A stretch of 64,000 nt of DNA from Callaeas wilsoni (GCA_013398955.1 VWPU01017712.1:1-64000); one strand, 5' to 3'. Positions 33,813 through 47,411 are shown, counted from the first letter of the stretch. Notes: generated by a model from the letters alone, not told the origin. Numbers and translations: made by a program.

Positions 33813-36800
33813 TGTCATGCAGAGTAGAAACTCTGCAACAACCTTGCTGACCACTGGCAGGGCCAGGGCCTTCCCAGTGCACGTTTGTGTGTCCAGAAGA
33901 GGAAGCAGAACTAACCAGTCACACCAGCTCATGAAACCTGCCTTTGATCTCACTTTTATACACCACTGCAGAACTGGCACCGTCAAAAATAAGATCAAAG
34001 CCTGTTCCTTGCACTAGAGACATCTGTGATGTCAGCAAACACCCAGAGTCACCAAACTGAGCTCTGTGGAAATTCTGTGGTTTGAAAGTGGTGTAACTGT
34101 GATTAAAACCTTGTACTTACATTAATTCATATTTCACAGGCCTTTTTTTGGATGTTTCACATTGTGAGTCTGCTGGGGAAATTGCAGCTGCACGTTCTAG
34201 ATTCGTGATCTCTGGTTTTGTCATCTATTCATTCTCTTGTCCCCATGGCTACTCAATCAAAGAAAAGGAGAAGCAGTGTGGCTTTCCCCCAGGCCAGTGT
34301 AAATGAGCGTAACATCAGTACAGTCTGAGTCAGCCCTGTCTTCACTCAGCTGTGCCAGCATCTAATTTCATGAAATTGGGGGTTTCTCCGTGGAGAATGG
34401 CAATTGCAGTGAGCTAGGAATTCGCAGCACAAGTGTAGTATAAAACTCCCAGCTCACAAAAGCAGACTAGAGAGGGACTGCCTGGGGGGGGTGGATGGAC
34501 AGGGATGGTGCTGGTGCGTGATTCAGAGCCAATGGACAGTGAAGGTTGTGACCAGCATCACTAACACGGGAACTGTGTGGTTCAATACCTGGCACCGAGC
34601 CATCAGCCCAGACTTGTAGTAGATGTAGGAGGCTCGAGGAGGCTTGCTGAACTCAGGGGAACTTCTCAGGTCAGAGTTCAACCCACCTCAATTGTGTTTC
34701 CATTAAATCTCTCTCTGAAAATGTCCCATGAGAGCTCAAAGAAAACTGGAATTGGGTGCAACATGAAATGAGCACTTCAGAGGGGATGTGGCCATTAGTG
34801 GTACAGAGGCACCTCGAAAGAGAGTGGATTCAGCTCCAGAAAACAAAGATAGGCTGATCAAAACGAGCAAAACCCCTCAAGGACTTAGGTACTTCTTCCT
34901 TATTTTATCACACACTTCTGAATTGGCTTCTTCCTGAGCACTGGACGCTCACTGTGTCCAGGTGGGCACCGAGTGCCATCAGTGGCACTGTGCTTTGGGA
35001 TCTGTTCCCAGGCACAGTCATGCCATGAGCAAATGCCCTTGGCCAGCCAGGCCAGCCCTGCACAGACACCACTGTTCTGTGCCTGGTGCCAGCTCTGGAG
35101 TGCTCCAGGTTCACTCCAAAACCAACAGAAATAAACACCCTGCGACTGTCACCTACTTGGCAGAACACCCAGCGTCTCAAAGCTCTGTGTGCCAGCATCT
35201 CCAAACTCACCTCCCAGCTGGAGAAGCCAAGGCATGAAGTGGATGAGGCACTTCCAATCCCACTGCTAGAAGCTAGGCCGGGAGCACTCACCTGAGGTGC
35301 ATCCCAGCAGGCACACATCCCAAAACAGGCTGTGTCCCCTCCCCTGGAAACGTGGGGCTCCTGCTGATCCTGCGGGTGCTCTTCAGCTGTGAGGGATTCG
35401 GAAGGGAGGAGGTTCAGCAAGGCAGGATGAGATGCCTGTGCCGCTCTCTAAGGCAGCTTGAAAACTTGAGAAGTGTTTAGTGTTTATTTTGTGTTTATTC
35501 TGGAGGTCCTGAGGACAGTGGGAGGTCAGCATGGGTACATTACAGCCACCAGCATCTTGTGAGGGAGAGTGGTCTGATATTATCAGAGAAGGTTAAGGTG
35601 GAAAAGCCAAGCAGTCAAAAGACGGGTGGTGACAGATCCAGGGCTGTCTGTGCAACATAATTCCTTTCCTCCATTGCATTTCCATTCTGATAAGATCTTT
35701 AACTGCATGATTAAAAATATTGATACTCTTCTTGGACAAGATAAAAATCTGTAATGTGGAGGTATTGAATAAGTGAAGACACAAAACCTTGTCTTTGGTA
35801 GACAAGCGAGGCAGATGCTGTGAGCGTGTTCTTTAGCCGGATGCAGGCTCTGGGCTTCCAGGACGGGAGGAAAACACAATCCCTCATGACAGAATGGTGA
35901 TATTTCAGCAGAGAGAGGAGTTAGGGGCCATGGCAGACAGGCAGTGCTGATGATTTGCTGAGAAGATGTTGTGTGCAGTACTCAAACCCTTCATGGGCAC
36001 AGAAATGAAAGCTCCACACTGGAGCAAACCAGCAGAGCTGAGGTGAAAGTCAGAAGAAGTGGGGATGGGCACCCGCCCCACGCCTGGGAGGGCAGGTTTT
36101 GAGCCACTGGATCAGTGGATTAAAAGACTACAGAAATCTTTTATAATTCTGCAAAGACCTCCCAGGGATAGAGATTTTAAGGAGTGAAGTTGTTGCAGAA
36201 GGAAGATGAGTGATTCTGTTATCAAAGTGTTTCCAAGAATTTAATCCTCATAGGAAGGCAGCAACAAGAAGTGGGGGAAGAATTCAGGCCAGTTACAACC
36301 AAAGGAGCCAAAGAAAGCACGTTTTGGCAAGAGCGGGGATTAACCATTGGAACAAACTTCCTGGGATGGTAACAGATTTCTTTCTCTCTTGAGGTTTTCT
36401 TATCAATGAGAGCTCTTCTCTGGAAAAGAGACTGGAGACAAAGACAAATTACGGGGCCATTGTCACCACAAGTGGATGCAATCCTTCGGCCCGTGTGAGG
36501 GGGAGGTGAGCTCTGCTCCCGGGTCGGAACTCGTGAACCACCGGTGCTTTTGTTGCCTGGAGGGCCCCGCCTGGCTGCACCCTGCGCTGGGGGTTTGAGC
36601 AGCTGCTCGCTGAGCTCAGCAGAACCGCGGCGCAGCACATCCCGCTGCAGCGCAGGTCCTGGCAGGGGGCACGCCAGCGCTCCAGACCTTCACCCTCTTC
36701 CACCCACGGGTGGGCTTTGCTCCAAGTGACCTTACACTGACCCACTTCTACACTCCGTTCTAGGCACATTAGCTCTGTTCTGGTCAGTGACCACATCCAG

Positions 36801-37084
36801 GCTCTGTTCACTCCTACAATCCCAACGTCCACCCTAATTTGTAGCCCCTCCTTGACCTTGGCTCCTCCATAACACCTGCTGGTAATTCAGGGAGCCTGCA
36901 CTCACACCGCCGTCCGAAAAGGGCCGTATGCTGCATATGCAGCACTCTCCTCCTCTGGAGTCGTACCAGCCCTTCAAGGGTGGGTCTGGTCCGGAGACAG
37001 GCTCATGCCCGTTCCCTCCTGGCTGTCGTCTCTTCCTCATGGTTCCTGTCTTTTGGTGTAGCAATCTTTGGTGACCGAGGACAG
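33813..37084. other. Intron 1 segment with one CpG-rich patch
   Basis: Mostly unique sequence. 36480-36680 is CpG-rich (GGAACTCGTGAACCACCGG, CCGCGGCGCAGCACATCCCG) within an otherwise ordinary region and could be a regulatory CpG patch. A tRNA B-box-like GGTTCAATACC at 34579 has no A box or cloverleaf. No exon was recognised. Confidence 0.4.
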
Positions 37085-37346
37085 GACCAGGGAACAGCTG
37101 GAGCTGGGCCAGGGAGGCTCAGGCTGGAGATCAGGGGAAGGTTCTTCCCCCGGAGGGTGCTGGGCACTGCCCAGGCTCCCCAGGGAATGGGCACATTCCC
37201 AGCTCTGCCAGAGCTCCGGGAGCGTTTGGACAGCGCTGCCAGGGGTGCCCAGGGTGGGGTTGTTGGGGGTCTGTGCAGGGACAGAGACTGGACTCAATCC
37301 TTGTGGGGCCCATTCAAATGAGGATATTCTGTGAGTCTGTGATCTT
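37085..37346 (+). mobile_element. CR1 3' fragment, class D
   Basis: GACCAGGGAACAGCTGGAGC, CCAGGCTCCCCAGGGAATGG, CTCTGCCAGAGCTCCGGGAG and GAGACTGGACTCAATCCTTG. It is the same subfamily as the copy just after exon 2 at 54878. Confidence 0.88.
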
Positions 37347-37395
37347 CTTTTCACCAGGGCACTGCAGTCACTACCTCGTTTGGTGATTGCCAGCC

Positions 37396-37470
37396 TCACA
37401 GAATCACAGAATCCCAGAATCACAGGATATTCTGAGTTAAAGGGGACCTTCCAATCCTCTCCTGCATCAG
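37396..37470 (-). mobile_element. CR1 3' terminus, antisense
   Basis: CACAGAATCACAGAATCCCA and CAGGATATTCTGAGTTAAAG resemble a reversed CR1 end of another subfamily, 50 bp after the sense copy. Confidence 0.7.
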
Positions 37471-37899
37471 AACCTTTCTGCCCTTGAGCAGAAAGGCCAA
37501 TATTGAGAGTGCCGTGGAGAAAGGCTGTAGCAGCTTAATTCTTCCTGGGGCACTGGGATCCTCAAGTTCATCCACAGCTGAAAAAACACTTCCAAGATGG
37601 AAAGCAGCCACTGCAGCCGTTTGCCTTGTTGCTTATCCCTGCACTCAGCCGGGAGCGCTGGCCCCGACTGCAGACAGAGCCGTGACTCTATAAGGTGAAA
37701 GGCAGCAGAGGAGCTGGGCTTGGCCAGTGGTATTGTCCCTGGCCAGGCCCCAAACAACTCAGAATTACTTTTCATCATGAGGTGGAGGAAGGGGGTCCTC
37801 ACAGTCAGTTGCTGGCACAGTTTTGTGTTTTCTTCAGCAGAGCAGCACAAGGCTGAGAGCAGCTCCACGTGCCATGTGGGGGAAAAGGGTTCTTGAAAT

Positions 37900-38480
37900 A
37901 ACAAACGCTATTCAAGGAGAGCTGTGATTAGCTGGATTTTACAGACAGTTAGGAGGAAAGCTGAACTTTATTACTTCTGGCTTTTTCAGTTGCCTCTGGT
38001 CTATTCAAACTTCATGACACTTAAAATTAGATTGAACACTGAGCTTCTCTAAATTGGGAAACTGAAGTCAACAGGGAATAGGGAAGAGAGACCAACAACA
38101 CTTTTACCTATCATTGATTAGATGATAAAAAAAGTGATTTCTCTTTAAAGGTTCTGTTGATTTAAGTGTCTGAAATTCATCTGATGTGCAATAGAGTTTT
38201 TAATAGTACACATGTTCCTGGTAAATCTTCATAATCAATTTCCTTTATGCTCCTCTCTTGCATTTTCCATCATAATCATCTTTCCCCAGCTCTCCTCAGC
38301 AAGTAATTCTGAATTTCAGGCTTGTTTGCAACCTGCTGACCTCCCCCCGCCCCCAATATGAAACCTATGAATAATCATTGAAAGCGTGTCATAAATAATT
38401 GCGTGTGAACTGCAGCCAGTAATTAAATATTAGGATTCTGCTCCTGTTGCTGGGTGAACTCTTGTTTTACAAGGGTAAAA
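37900..38480. promoter_or_regulatory. Candidate conserved noncoding region (composition only)
   Basis: AT-rich and free of CR1. It includes ATCATTGATTAGATGATAAA (38110), AATAATCATTGAAAGC (38370), CATAAATAATTGC (38390) and CAGTAATTAAATATTAGG (38417). The motif spacing resembles developmental enhancers, but this is a guess. Confidence 0.28.
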
Positions 38481-38953
38481 GAAGCCTTCAAGCAAAAAAC
38501 TAGACCTTTGTATGGCTCAAATTGTCTTGGATTACAAGATAATTTCTTACAGCAGAATTCATGTTTGGTTATTTAAGCTGAGACCAAAAACAGATTTCCA
38601 TGACAGAAATAGTGAGGGCATAAGGAGAAAGTTCAGCACAAAGGTTCAAACCTTCCTTAGTAAGTTATTATTATTTAATTTCCTTCCATCCCCTGGGATC
38701 TCTAGGATGGAAGGAACACGTAATTGCCATAACTGCGGGTCTGGTTCAGGTGAAGAGGGTGTGGAAGGAGGATGCTGCTCCTTCCCTGCTGTTTGGGAAG
38801 CGCTGCTTTCGGAGCTGCCGTGTTTATGGCGGGAGGCACTGCTGGCAAACACCACCAAACACCCACAGGTGGGCAGCTGGCTCCTCTAGTGATACAGAAA
38901 CAAGATATCCGTCTCAGGGGAGATAGACTAAAGGATTGCCAAGACAATTATCC

Positions 38954-39068
38954 GAGAATCATGGAATGGTTTGGGTTGAAAGGGACCTTCAAGCTCATCT
39001 TGTTCCACCCCCTGCCATGGGCAGGGACACCCTCCTCCAGACCAGATTGCTCCAAGCTAGCCTTGACT
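38954..39068 (-). mobile_element. CR1 3' fragment, class A, antisense
   Basis: GAGAATCATGGAATGGTTTG to TTGCTCCAAGCTAGCCTTGA. Confidence 0.93.
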
Positions 39069-41620
39069 TCTTCTTTTCCTCTATACCACTCTTATATGAC
39101 AAATAATTAAATATTTGCTTTATACTCTATATTTTATTTTTTAACACACTGCCTTCGTTGTTCATTACCTGCCCATTTCTGCCCAATGCCTCAACTCAGC
39201 AGCCCTCAGGGAAACCCAATTTATCATCCTGGTTTTGGAACCACCCCAAGACATGATCCATTCGTCTTCTCTCTTTCTCATCATGTTTCCACTGTTTTTC
39301 CTTTTTCTGTGTCCTTCACATTGGCTTTATGCTTTTTATGACTCAGTTACCTGGCTGAAATATCTCTTTTGCTCTCCCTTTTATGAGATGTATTAGAAAA
39401 GACTTGCCAGGGCTGTGTAGATCTCGCAATGCAGCCTCTCCCTGCTCGGCACAGCACTCTAAACATTACACGAGGTACAGACACAAGGCTTGCACTGCTT
39501 CCAAAGGTACAGTTCTCACCCAAGTCTGATGATTAAAATAGCATCCCTGGTCTGACTGTCAGCCAGCTGATGTTCTGGGCAAGGTAGATATAAGTAGTGA
39601 GAATCACTGCTGTGTGTGAAGTTGTGTTAATGCGTAGACTGGGGTTGTTATGTGACTGTGCTGACACAGACTGTGCCCTCGTGCTGGTGTGGGATGGGAG
39701 GATGGATTTCTGCTCCTTCTGGGTCACTCATGGCATGTCTCAACTTGTGAATCCTTGCATTTACAACTTCAGCGTCTCTTTAGTGTGGAGTCTTGTTTAT
39801 CCCAATGTAATTCTCATGGTTTTGTGTTTTTGCTGTTCCAGCACACCCTGCCTTTCCCTTCCACGCCCTGCCACCCTCTGTTTGTAGTCTGTCTGCCCCA
39901 CCAGCCCCCGAGGCTGTGGGAGTGATCCCCGCTAAGCGAGGCTGCCTGGGCTCTCCTCTAGTCACTGAGGGCACAGAAGTGATTCCAGAGAGGAACTGCA
40001 AGTACTTAATTTAGGTTCCTTTTTGTATTTCCTATTCTCCTGCATGTGTAAATACATATGTATGGCTATATGCCTAAATTCCAGTTGTCTTGTGTCACCA
40101 CTCACTTCTCACTGCCTTTTCCCTTCCTCAGCTAAAATCTTCTCTGGTTTTTCCAACTTGACTTCCTCCTCTAATTTCAGTGTATGCCTTATTTGTCCCC
40201 ACTTGTGATTTGGGCTTGCAAACTCCAGCCTTCATGTCTAATATTTAGTGTCAGAAGCAAAAAAAGGTCAGTGAGAGATGAAGGGATGATGGATAGATGC
40301 AATGACCTGTGCTGGTACTGACATGTACACAATTTTGTCTTTGAACCCAGGGTTGCCTGGAAAAGTGTCACTGGAGGACATTTATCGGAGCCCTGTGGCT
40401 TGGTAACGTCAGGAGAAGAATCTCTGTTCTTTGATTTTAATCATCATTAATCTTCATAAATCTTCAGGAGGGTTTAGCTTTTGTTTGAATGAATTTTGCA
40501 ACTTCCAGAGAAAACAGAGGCGGGGGAGTATAATTGAGTGCTTGTTTAGTGCCAAATTCATCTTAAAGCAGGGAATGCAAATCGCATAGCAAGTGTTGAA
40601 CTATATATGATTAAAACTGCTTTAGCCCTTGCAAAGAAAAATAAAAAATGGCCTTTTTATTCACTAGTTAATCATGTACAAAAAAAAGTGGATGGAACAA
40701 AAATGAACTTAATCACAGAAAAAGGGGTCACAGTTCCTGCTTGACGTATGGCTGGGGTCCCCGTCATAACCGTGCAGTGCGGAGCACGCTGGCATTTAAG
40801 TGCTTCAAAGAGGTACATTAAGAAGAGAGTTCATTGATAAATGACCCTTTGAAAATGGGTGAGATTCTGTCCTTAGCAATGAATGCTCAAGGTCTGCACA
40901 GTTGTCTTGGCCCATCTTGGCTGCTGTTGTGTTTTGCAGGCAGAGCTGGAAGGTTTTCCAGTGCTTGGTTATACATAATGATGTGCAGGACAGATAAGAG
41001 CGCTGAAACCGCTGAAGGCAGGATCCAAATACTGTCCCATTTTTGCTAACAATTGTTAGTCTGGCAGTGGTTCAAACTCAACACCCGTGGACTTTTCTGA
41101 TCCAGCAAGTGCCAGAGATCAAACGAGGAAAACGTAATTTTCTCCTCCATTCTCTACAGCAAGAACAGGGACCTGAAAATGACTCCTAGACCCTGCTGAA
41201 CCAACAGCATCACATGTTTCTGGGGCTGTTTGATGCAGTGGGCATCACAACTCCCCCGGAGAGCTTGATGAACTCTGTGTTCCGAGAGCTCCGTTTTTGA
41301 AGGCATTGCCCTATTTCGTTACTGGCAGAGTGGACAGGGGGATGCTCCGTGCTCTGCCTTCCAAGCTGCTCTGGGCACAAGGAGGGTGCAGAGTGAGCAA
41401 ATGGGCTCAGCTTGCCCTGGAACAGCAGTTCCCGTAGATCTCTGGCAAGGATGGCAAAGGAGGACACAGACCTCCAGCGGATGTTGCATGTTCTTTAAAA
41501 ACCCAGCCGCCTTCTGCAGATTGGCAGAAGTGTCAGCATTTGGTGGGAGCCAGTGGATAAAAACAGTCTTAGGAGCTGTGTTAGAGCCTGGTGAGGCAGG
41601 GAAGAGCTGCCCAGGGAGTG
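39069..41620. other. Intron 1 segment, AT-rich, no exon recognised
   Basis: T-rich from 39080 to 39400 and from 40010 to 40200. An octamer ATGCAAAT lies at 40575-40582 within an AT-rich, motif-dense part (40480-40720, GGCATTTAAGTGCTTCAAAG at 40790). A CRE-like TGACGTAT is at 40742. Confidence 0.4.
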
Positions 41621-41621
41621 C

Positions 41622-41683
41622 TGGCCAGGGACACCTTCCACTATCCCAGCTTACTCCAAGCCCTGTCCAACCTGGCCTTGAAG
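41622..41683 (-). mobile_element. CR1 fragment, class A, antisense, about 60 bp
   Basis: GGCCAGGGACACCTTCCACT to CCTGTCCAACCTGGCCTTGA. Both ends are missing. Confidence 0.85.
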
Positions 41684-41989
41684 AGGGAGATGATTTATTC
41701 TGGGAGAGCCACGCTTCACACGGACTTTATTCCCCTTCCATTTGTGCCTGTCTCCAGTGTGGTTTGTTTGGTTTGGAGGTGCCTGTCCCCGTTTTACAAG
41801 TCCACACTGCCACAAGATCTCCCATGGATGGTGCCATAGGGACAGAGAACGGGAAGGGACCGTGTGTACGACACCTGCTGCTCCAGCAGAGAAGGGAGGG
41901 TGCAAGAGTTGTTTCTGACAGGTGCTTTTGTAAATAATTCCACTGCTGGGGATTAAACAGACTCTTCATAATCTGTTCCACTTTTTAAC

Positions 41990-43110
41990 TTCCCATGTAA
42001 CATTTTTCTTAATATCAAACTAAATCTCCCTTGCTGTACATTTACTCAGAATTATGTCTCATCTTATGTCCCACGACAGTGGAGAGATATCTGTCACTCT
42101 CCACATCGAAAATGTCTTGCTTATGTATTCGAGTGCTCTGATCTTGTTTCTTCACAGCCTTCATCCTAAACTACACAAATCCTGTTCTTTCATCCTCACC
42201 TCAGCCTGCAAACCATTTATAATTTTAATAAAATTCCTCTGTTATCTTGTCATCTTCCTTAACATGTGTTGTCCTATCAAAAGATGACCCAAACTCCAGC
42301 TAAAGCCTTGTTGGAGCTGAGCACTGTGGAATAATTTTTTCCTGTGATAAACACATACCACTTATGCCCCAGACCACATGTTTTCTGTTTTTCATCCTGT
42401 TTCTTTTCCCTGTTCAGCCTGTGACCACCTCTCACCCCATGGTCATATCTTCCTTGCTTCTATTTCCTAGGTTTGCTTTTGCCTTCTGTCTTTTCACACT
42501 CACATCTCCCGGTGCCACTTTTGCTTCTGGTCAGTGTCATCCTCCTGATTTCATATACTGCCTTAAACAGACCAAGATAATTTTGAATTCCAGTCTTGTC
42601 TTGCCCACTGCTTGTGACCCCTTCCTCATCTTCTGTCAGCCACAAATTACAGAAATCTCTTCTCTATTCCATCACTGGAGTCATTATGGGAATATTGAAC
42701 AGTGCCAGACTCAGGACAGACTCTCAAACACCTTCTTAGTCTGCAAATGTCCCTTTTCTGTTTCTGGAGCTCTGAATTCATGAGCACCCACTTGGCTGTG
42801 ACTGCTCAGAGGCCACTCACTCTTCTGGCACCTCATGTGGACCCGTGCCAAATACCTTGGAGAGGCCAAATCACGCATCACCCCCTACTTTCCTGGACAG
42901 TCTTATCCATGAGATTGATCTGTGATTCATCTGGTTCCTTTGTCTGCTTCTTTAAAAAGGGCATTTCTTTGTCCACTCCTTTGGGATCTCATTCTTCATA
43001 AGAATGGAAAGACAAAGATGTTACTCTTCTACCATCTCTTGTAGCTGACAGGTTCCAGCAAGCCCTGGGAGAATGTATTTCTGTGTAAGCAATTCTGTGG
43101 CATGAGGGGA
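41990..43110 (-). mobile_element. Old, diverged CR1/L3-like LINE segment, antisense
   Basis: Several blocks match, in order and with plausible spacing, the reverse complement of an ancient CR1-type element (the type common to reptile and bird genomes): CAAAAGATGACCCAAACTCC (42279) with GTTGGAGCTGAGCACTGTGG (42311); GAATATTGAACAGTGCCAGA and CTCAGGACAGAC (42691-42722); CGTGCCAAATACCTTGGAGA with GGCCAAATC (42845-42873); GTCCACTCCTTTGGGATCTC (42971). The first lies near the 3' UTR and the later ones would be the end of the reverse-transcriptase frame. Reading frames are broken. Unlike the short modern CR1 tails elsewhere, this copy is over 1 kb and very diverged, so it is much older. Subfamily is not assignable by eye. 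Confidence 0.6.
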
Positions 43111-46100
43111 AATGGATTTTAAAGCAGAATTTGGAGGCGAAGATCTCTTATTCTATGGAGAGTGTGGTGAGACATGACAGAAGCAGCCTGGATGTCATTC
43201 TGAAGGTCTTGCCCAAAAGGGTCCCTGTCCTCAAACGACTTTATCTCCTTGGAACTGCTGCCCATCTCAGTACCCATCACATTCTGACCTGCACCAGAGC
43301 AGAAGTTCAAGGTCTCATTCTTGGTTATGTCAGAGAGGGAGAAACCCATGACACGAATGCCAGATCCATTCCTACTCCCAGTTCATGAGTCAGCAGCTGT
43401 CCATCAGTGGATCACCAGCACAGCTGTTCCTCTCCTCACCCTCAGCCTCGCTCCATCATCTCTTTCTTGGTTAGCAACTCCTCCACAGGAACTGGCTGCA
43501 GCCAGAGACTGCAGCAGATGGAAAGATCTTTGCGATTGTGAAAAAGAATGGGAATCGCTGGATGGTATCTGGAGCAGGAAAGTGATACACTGCAAGGAAG
43601 TGTAGACCAGGGAAAAAAAGAGAGAAAATAAAACAGTGTTGAGATGTCTTTAATGGCACTGGTGAGCAGGGCACAGAAATCTGTGCTGTCAGATCCTGAA
43701 CCCTCAGTGCTTCAGCCTCCAGAAATGCTGCTCTGTTCATGAAGCAGAAGTTAAGGGAAGGGTTTGGGCTATCTGCAAACACTGAAAATAATTTTTTAAA
43801 ATAGAAGTCACTGCAATATGCCTGCCCCCAGGAGCAGCAGGAAAGAATGACAAGTCCCTCAGACAGATTAGATCCCAAACAGCTCAGTAGGAATATTCAG
43901 AGAAAATATTTTCCCTTGTGTACCAAGGCAGATATTTTGAAGACAACAGCTAGAGATGTGGGTTTTTTTCATCCTGTGATCTGCCCCTCTTGGGGCAAAT
44001 TGCTCTGATCAAGAACACTTTGCATTTCCAATGCCCCTGATGGGATATGTTCCTTATAAAAATTTCACTCTGTTTTTTAACTTGCTCCTAAGGTTTTTGA
44101 CAGGAAAGTGCAAGAATTATTTGAAGGAAATAAGGACATTGCAATCCACATAGACTGGGGGGCAGAGGAGAGGGCAGCAAGAGGGTCAAAAAGTGGGGCA
44201 TGGCAAGAGAAATCTAATTTAAAATCAGAAATGTGGGATATTTGGGAGAAAGTGTAAGTGAATTGATGTATACACAGGCTCTGGCCAAAGCCATGTGATT
44301 ACAGAAATGCTGCTTTGACATCTAAGAAAGATTTGCACTGTTTGGGTCCTGCATTTAAATGAGATGACGGTTCTTTCTGGGATGTTATGCAGAAGGATTC
44401 CAAGTGAAACAGGACTGCCAGCGTGGACAGGGAGTTTTGCCAGCCAAAGAGAGGAAAGCAAGCACCTGAGTTTGGGCAAGCTGTGCCAGACAATCAGAGA
44501 GTAGTTTGGGTTTTGAAGAGTTTGGGTTCTGTGCAACCCCATGCAGTGAGCACAGACATCTTCCACTAGATCGCCTGCTCAGAGCCCCGTCCAACCTGAT
44601 CTTGAGTACTTCACCCCAAGATCAACCATCTGGCCAGTAACTTCCTCTGTGGATAACTCAGGACAGTGTAAGAGAACTCCTGTGCACTTTGGTGGAATTG
44701 TTTTCTCAAACACTCTGCAAAAAGCACCTTCATGTACAGAGAGATGCCTTTGCTGCAGGAGATGTTAAAGAAAAATACTCAGGTAGGGCAAATGGATCTC
44801 AACAAAAAATTGACCCTAGTTTCACTGTTCCTAAAGAAATATCTCATTCACCTGTGAGAAGACAGGAGGGTGTTCAGCTTTAATTTTCCAGCTGCATCCA
44901 TGGAGTTTGAGTAGGGTAAACCAGGAAAACAAGAGCTGAGAGCAGGCACTGTCCTGGGAGTGTTTGAGGCATCGTTCTTGGATGCTGTGTGGAGAACAGC
45001 ACAGGCCATGCAAATCTGGTGGAAGAGATTTCTCTCATCTTGAACGTCATCGGGAATAAACTTCTGGAAGCCATGGCAAAAGCAAAGGCACTGCAGAAAG
45101 CTATTAACACTGGAAGGAGGCTTGGGAGCTGCATATCAATCCAGATCAGAGCTTTCTGTAATTGATAGCACAGTGCACAGATGCAAGAATTAGCAGTGTC
45201 AATGCTACAGCCCTGAGGTATTCTATAGAATCTGTGAGATCATGAAAAATCCATTGCAGTGGGCACAAATGAACACAGGGATGGAGGAAATAGGTATATG
45301 TGAAATGTGTCAAGAGTTTCTACCTTGGAGACAAAAAACAACAGTGCCGGGTCAGATGTGGTGGACCTGTAAGATTATCCATGGTACTCTGAGACGGCAT
45401 TATTAGAGACTCTTATATTAAGTTACCCTGTAGGAAACAATAAACCTTTATGTGGTACATATGGGCTTCCAGAAGTGGTCATTTTTTACATCAGTGCACA
45501 GTTAATTAATAGGACTTTGCAAGATTTTGAAGAGTTGGTGAATGCCAGAACTCTCCAGTCAAATGACTTGAAGCAAAGTGGAGCTAAGGGAGTTAAAAAA
45601 ATCCCAGATATTTAATTTTATATGTGTATAAAACCATTGCAGGCACTGAGAAAGATCTGGATCTCACTCTGCTGGACTTAAGCAGACTGCCTTTAAGGCA
45701 TTGGGTGGTGTTAGCTGAAATTTTTCTCAGAAAGATGAGAAATATACTGCCTTGCTTATCCAAATCTGGGCTGGGAAGCTGAGCTGATCTTGATGCGCAG
45801 ATAGAGAAATAAAAATACATGTACAAAATCAAATGATGTTTGAGGAGCTCAGTTACTGCAGACTCTGTGGCTGATGACTCCTGAATGCTGCTTTAGTGGC
45901 AGATGAGCATAAACTGCAACACGAGAAGAATTTTTGCTTGTAAAAGGAGAAGATGCAAAGGGTTTAATGATGAGGTTGGTCTAGGAAAGAGAACAAGGGA
46001 ACATGTCACAGTGTGTGCTCCAGTATCCAGTCACATTATCAGCCAATGAAACTTTTCTTTTAAAGATAAATCTTGCTACAGCTGTGGACGACTGAGGAAC

Positions 46101-46650
46101 CCCAAACATCACTGTGCTGAGCTCTCTGGGGATCTCAGTGACTGCAGTTAAAGGATATTCAATTATCACTGCTCTGCCTGGAGCAGTGCAGCCATGGAGC
46201 ACCAGGGACACGCTGTACCAGGAGCTGCAGCACACAGCACTTTCTTTCCTCTAAAGATGGAAAATCAGCCCCATGGCAATTGCTGATCAGGAATGTGAAC
46301 ATGTAACCCCAGTGGGGAGACACTGTTGTGAGTGTCCAGCATGTTGATAATAGCACAAATACTGCTTTGCTTAAATTATTCCTTTATTCTCCCAATTTCC
46401 CCATGTACAGACCTCCATTTGTCTGTGCGTGCCTCTGCACATGACCAAGCCGCCTTTTTCCTGTGCTTCTGGCATCTGCAGAATTCTCCTTACCTTAGAC
46501 TGATATCCTTCTGCTTGTTCCTTACCTTAGACTTGTATCTAGGACATGGAATTTTGATTTCCCTTGTGTGTGACAAATCCAGCTGATGACCAAGGTCATT
46601 GGCTTCTTGAAGCTGGCACAAAGAAAGTCACCAACATTGCAATTGTAATT
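43111..46650. other. Intron 1 segment, no recognised gene
   Basis: Mixed sequence. An octamer ATGCAAAT is at 45008-45015. An open stretch around 45005-45165 is lysine- and alanine-rich in one frame but matches nothing I know. AACAATAAACCTTTATGTGG (45438) looks like a polyadenylation signal, with no gene attached. Confidence 0.35.
44549..44614 (-). mobile_element. CR1 fragment, antisense, about 65 bp
   Basis: GAGCACAGACATCTTCCACT to CCGTCCAACCTGATCTTGAG, moderately diverged. Confidence 0.8.
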
Positions 46651-46821
46651 GGTTGCCCAGAGCAGCTGTGGCTGCCCCATCTATGGAAGTCTTCAAGGCC
46701 AGGTTGGACAGGGCTTGGAGCAACCTGGGATGGTGGAAGGTGTCCCTGCTCATGGCAGGGAATTGGACTGGACAGCCTTGAAATCTTCCTTCCAACTCAA
46801 ACCAGTCTATGATTCTATTAC
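46651..46821 (+). mobile_element. CR1 3' fragment, class A
   Basis: GGTTGCCCAGAGCAGCTGTG to CAAACCAGTCTATGATTCTATT. Confidence 0.95.
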
Positions 46822-47374
46822 TGTTTTGAAGCCTGTGTCTTTCCATCTAAATTTCCCCATTTTTGCCACGTTCCAGGGCGGCAACATACTTAAAAGCATC
46901 TTTTCCCACTCCAGTGAGGAATGGAGTTCTGTGTTTGGGGCTGCTGCAGCCAGATCTCGCATGGAGAAGACTCATCAGGACTGTTGCGTTCAGTATCGCA
47001 GCAGAGAGCTCTGACGTGTCGCACTCTCTTCTCAAGGGCATCAAAGAGGGAGAGAAAATGTCCCAGCACTGGACAGGACAAATGGAAGTCACCACGTGTG
47101 GAGCATTACAAGGGCTGCCATCCCTCTGAGATAGCTCCTGCTTCACCTGAACTGGCGCTAGTTGCAGTGTTCATGGCTCACCTTTCGATGGCAGTTTTCA
47201 CTCAAAATATTTTGATAAGCCAGGAGGATTAGCTTGAAAATGCCAGCAATGAATACACATTCTGAGCAAAACACATAGTGCCTCGCTGTAAAGTCCTTAT
47301 GTGTTCCCATCAGCTGGATTTTTGACTGAATGAATGCGAGGCATGATCAATGCTCACTGCATTTTCACCATCCT

Positions 47375-47375
<1 letters not shown>

Positions 47376-47411
<36 letters not shown>
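47376..47411. repeat. (CA)n dinucleotide microsatellite, about 18 units
   Basis: An uninterrupted CA run of 36 bases. Confidence 0.97.

Noticed and set aside
34579..34589. tRNA B-box-like GGTTCAATACC
   Set aside because: No A box at the right distance, no cloverleaf and no terminator T-run; a chance match.
45005..45165. Short Lys/Ala-rich open stretch (NKLLEAMAKAKALQKA)
   Set aside because: Too short, no splice sites of fitting phase, and no family I can name; possibly part of an unrecognised old repeat.
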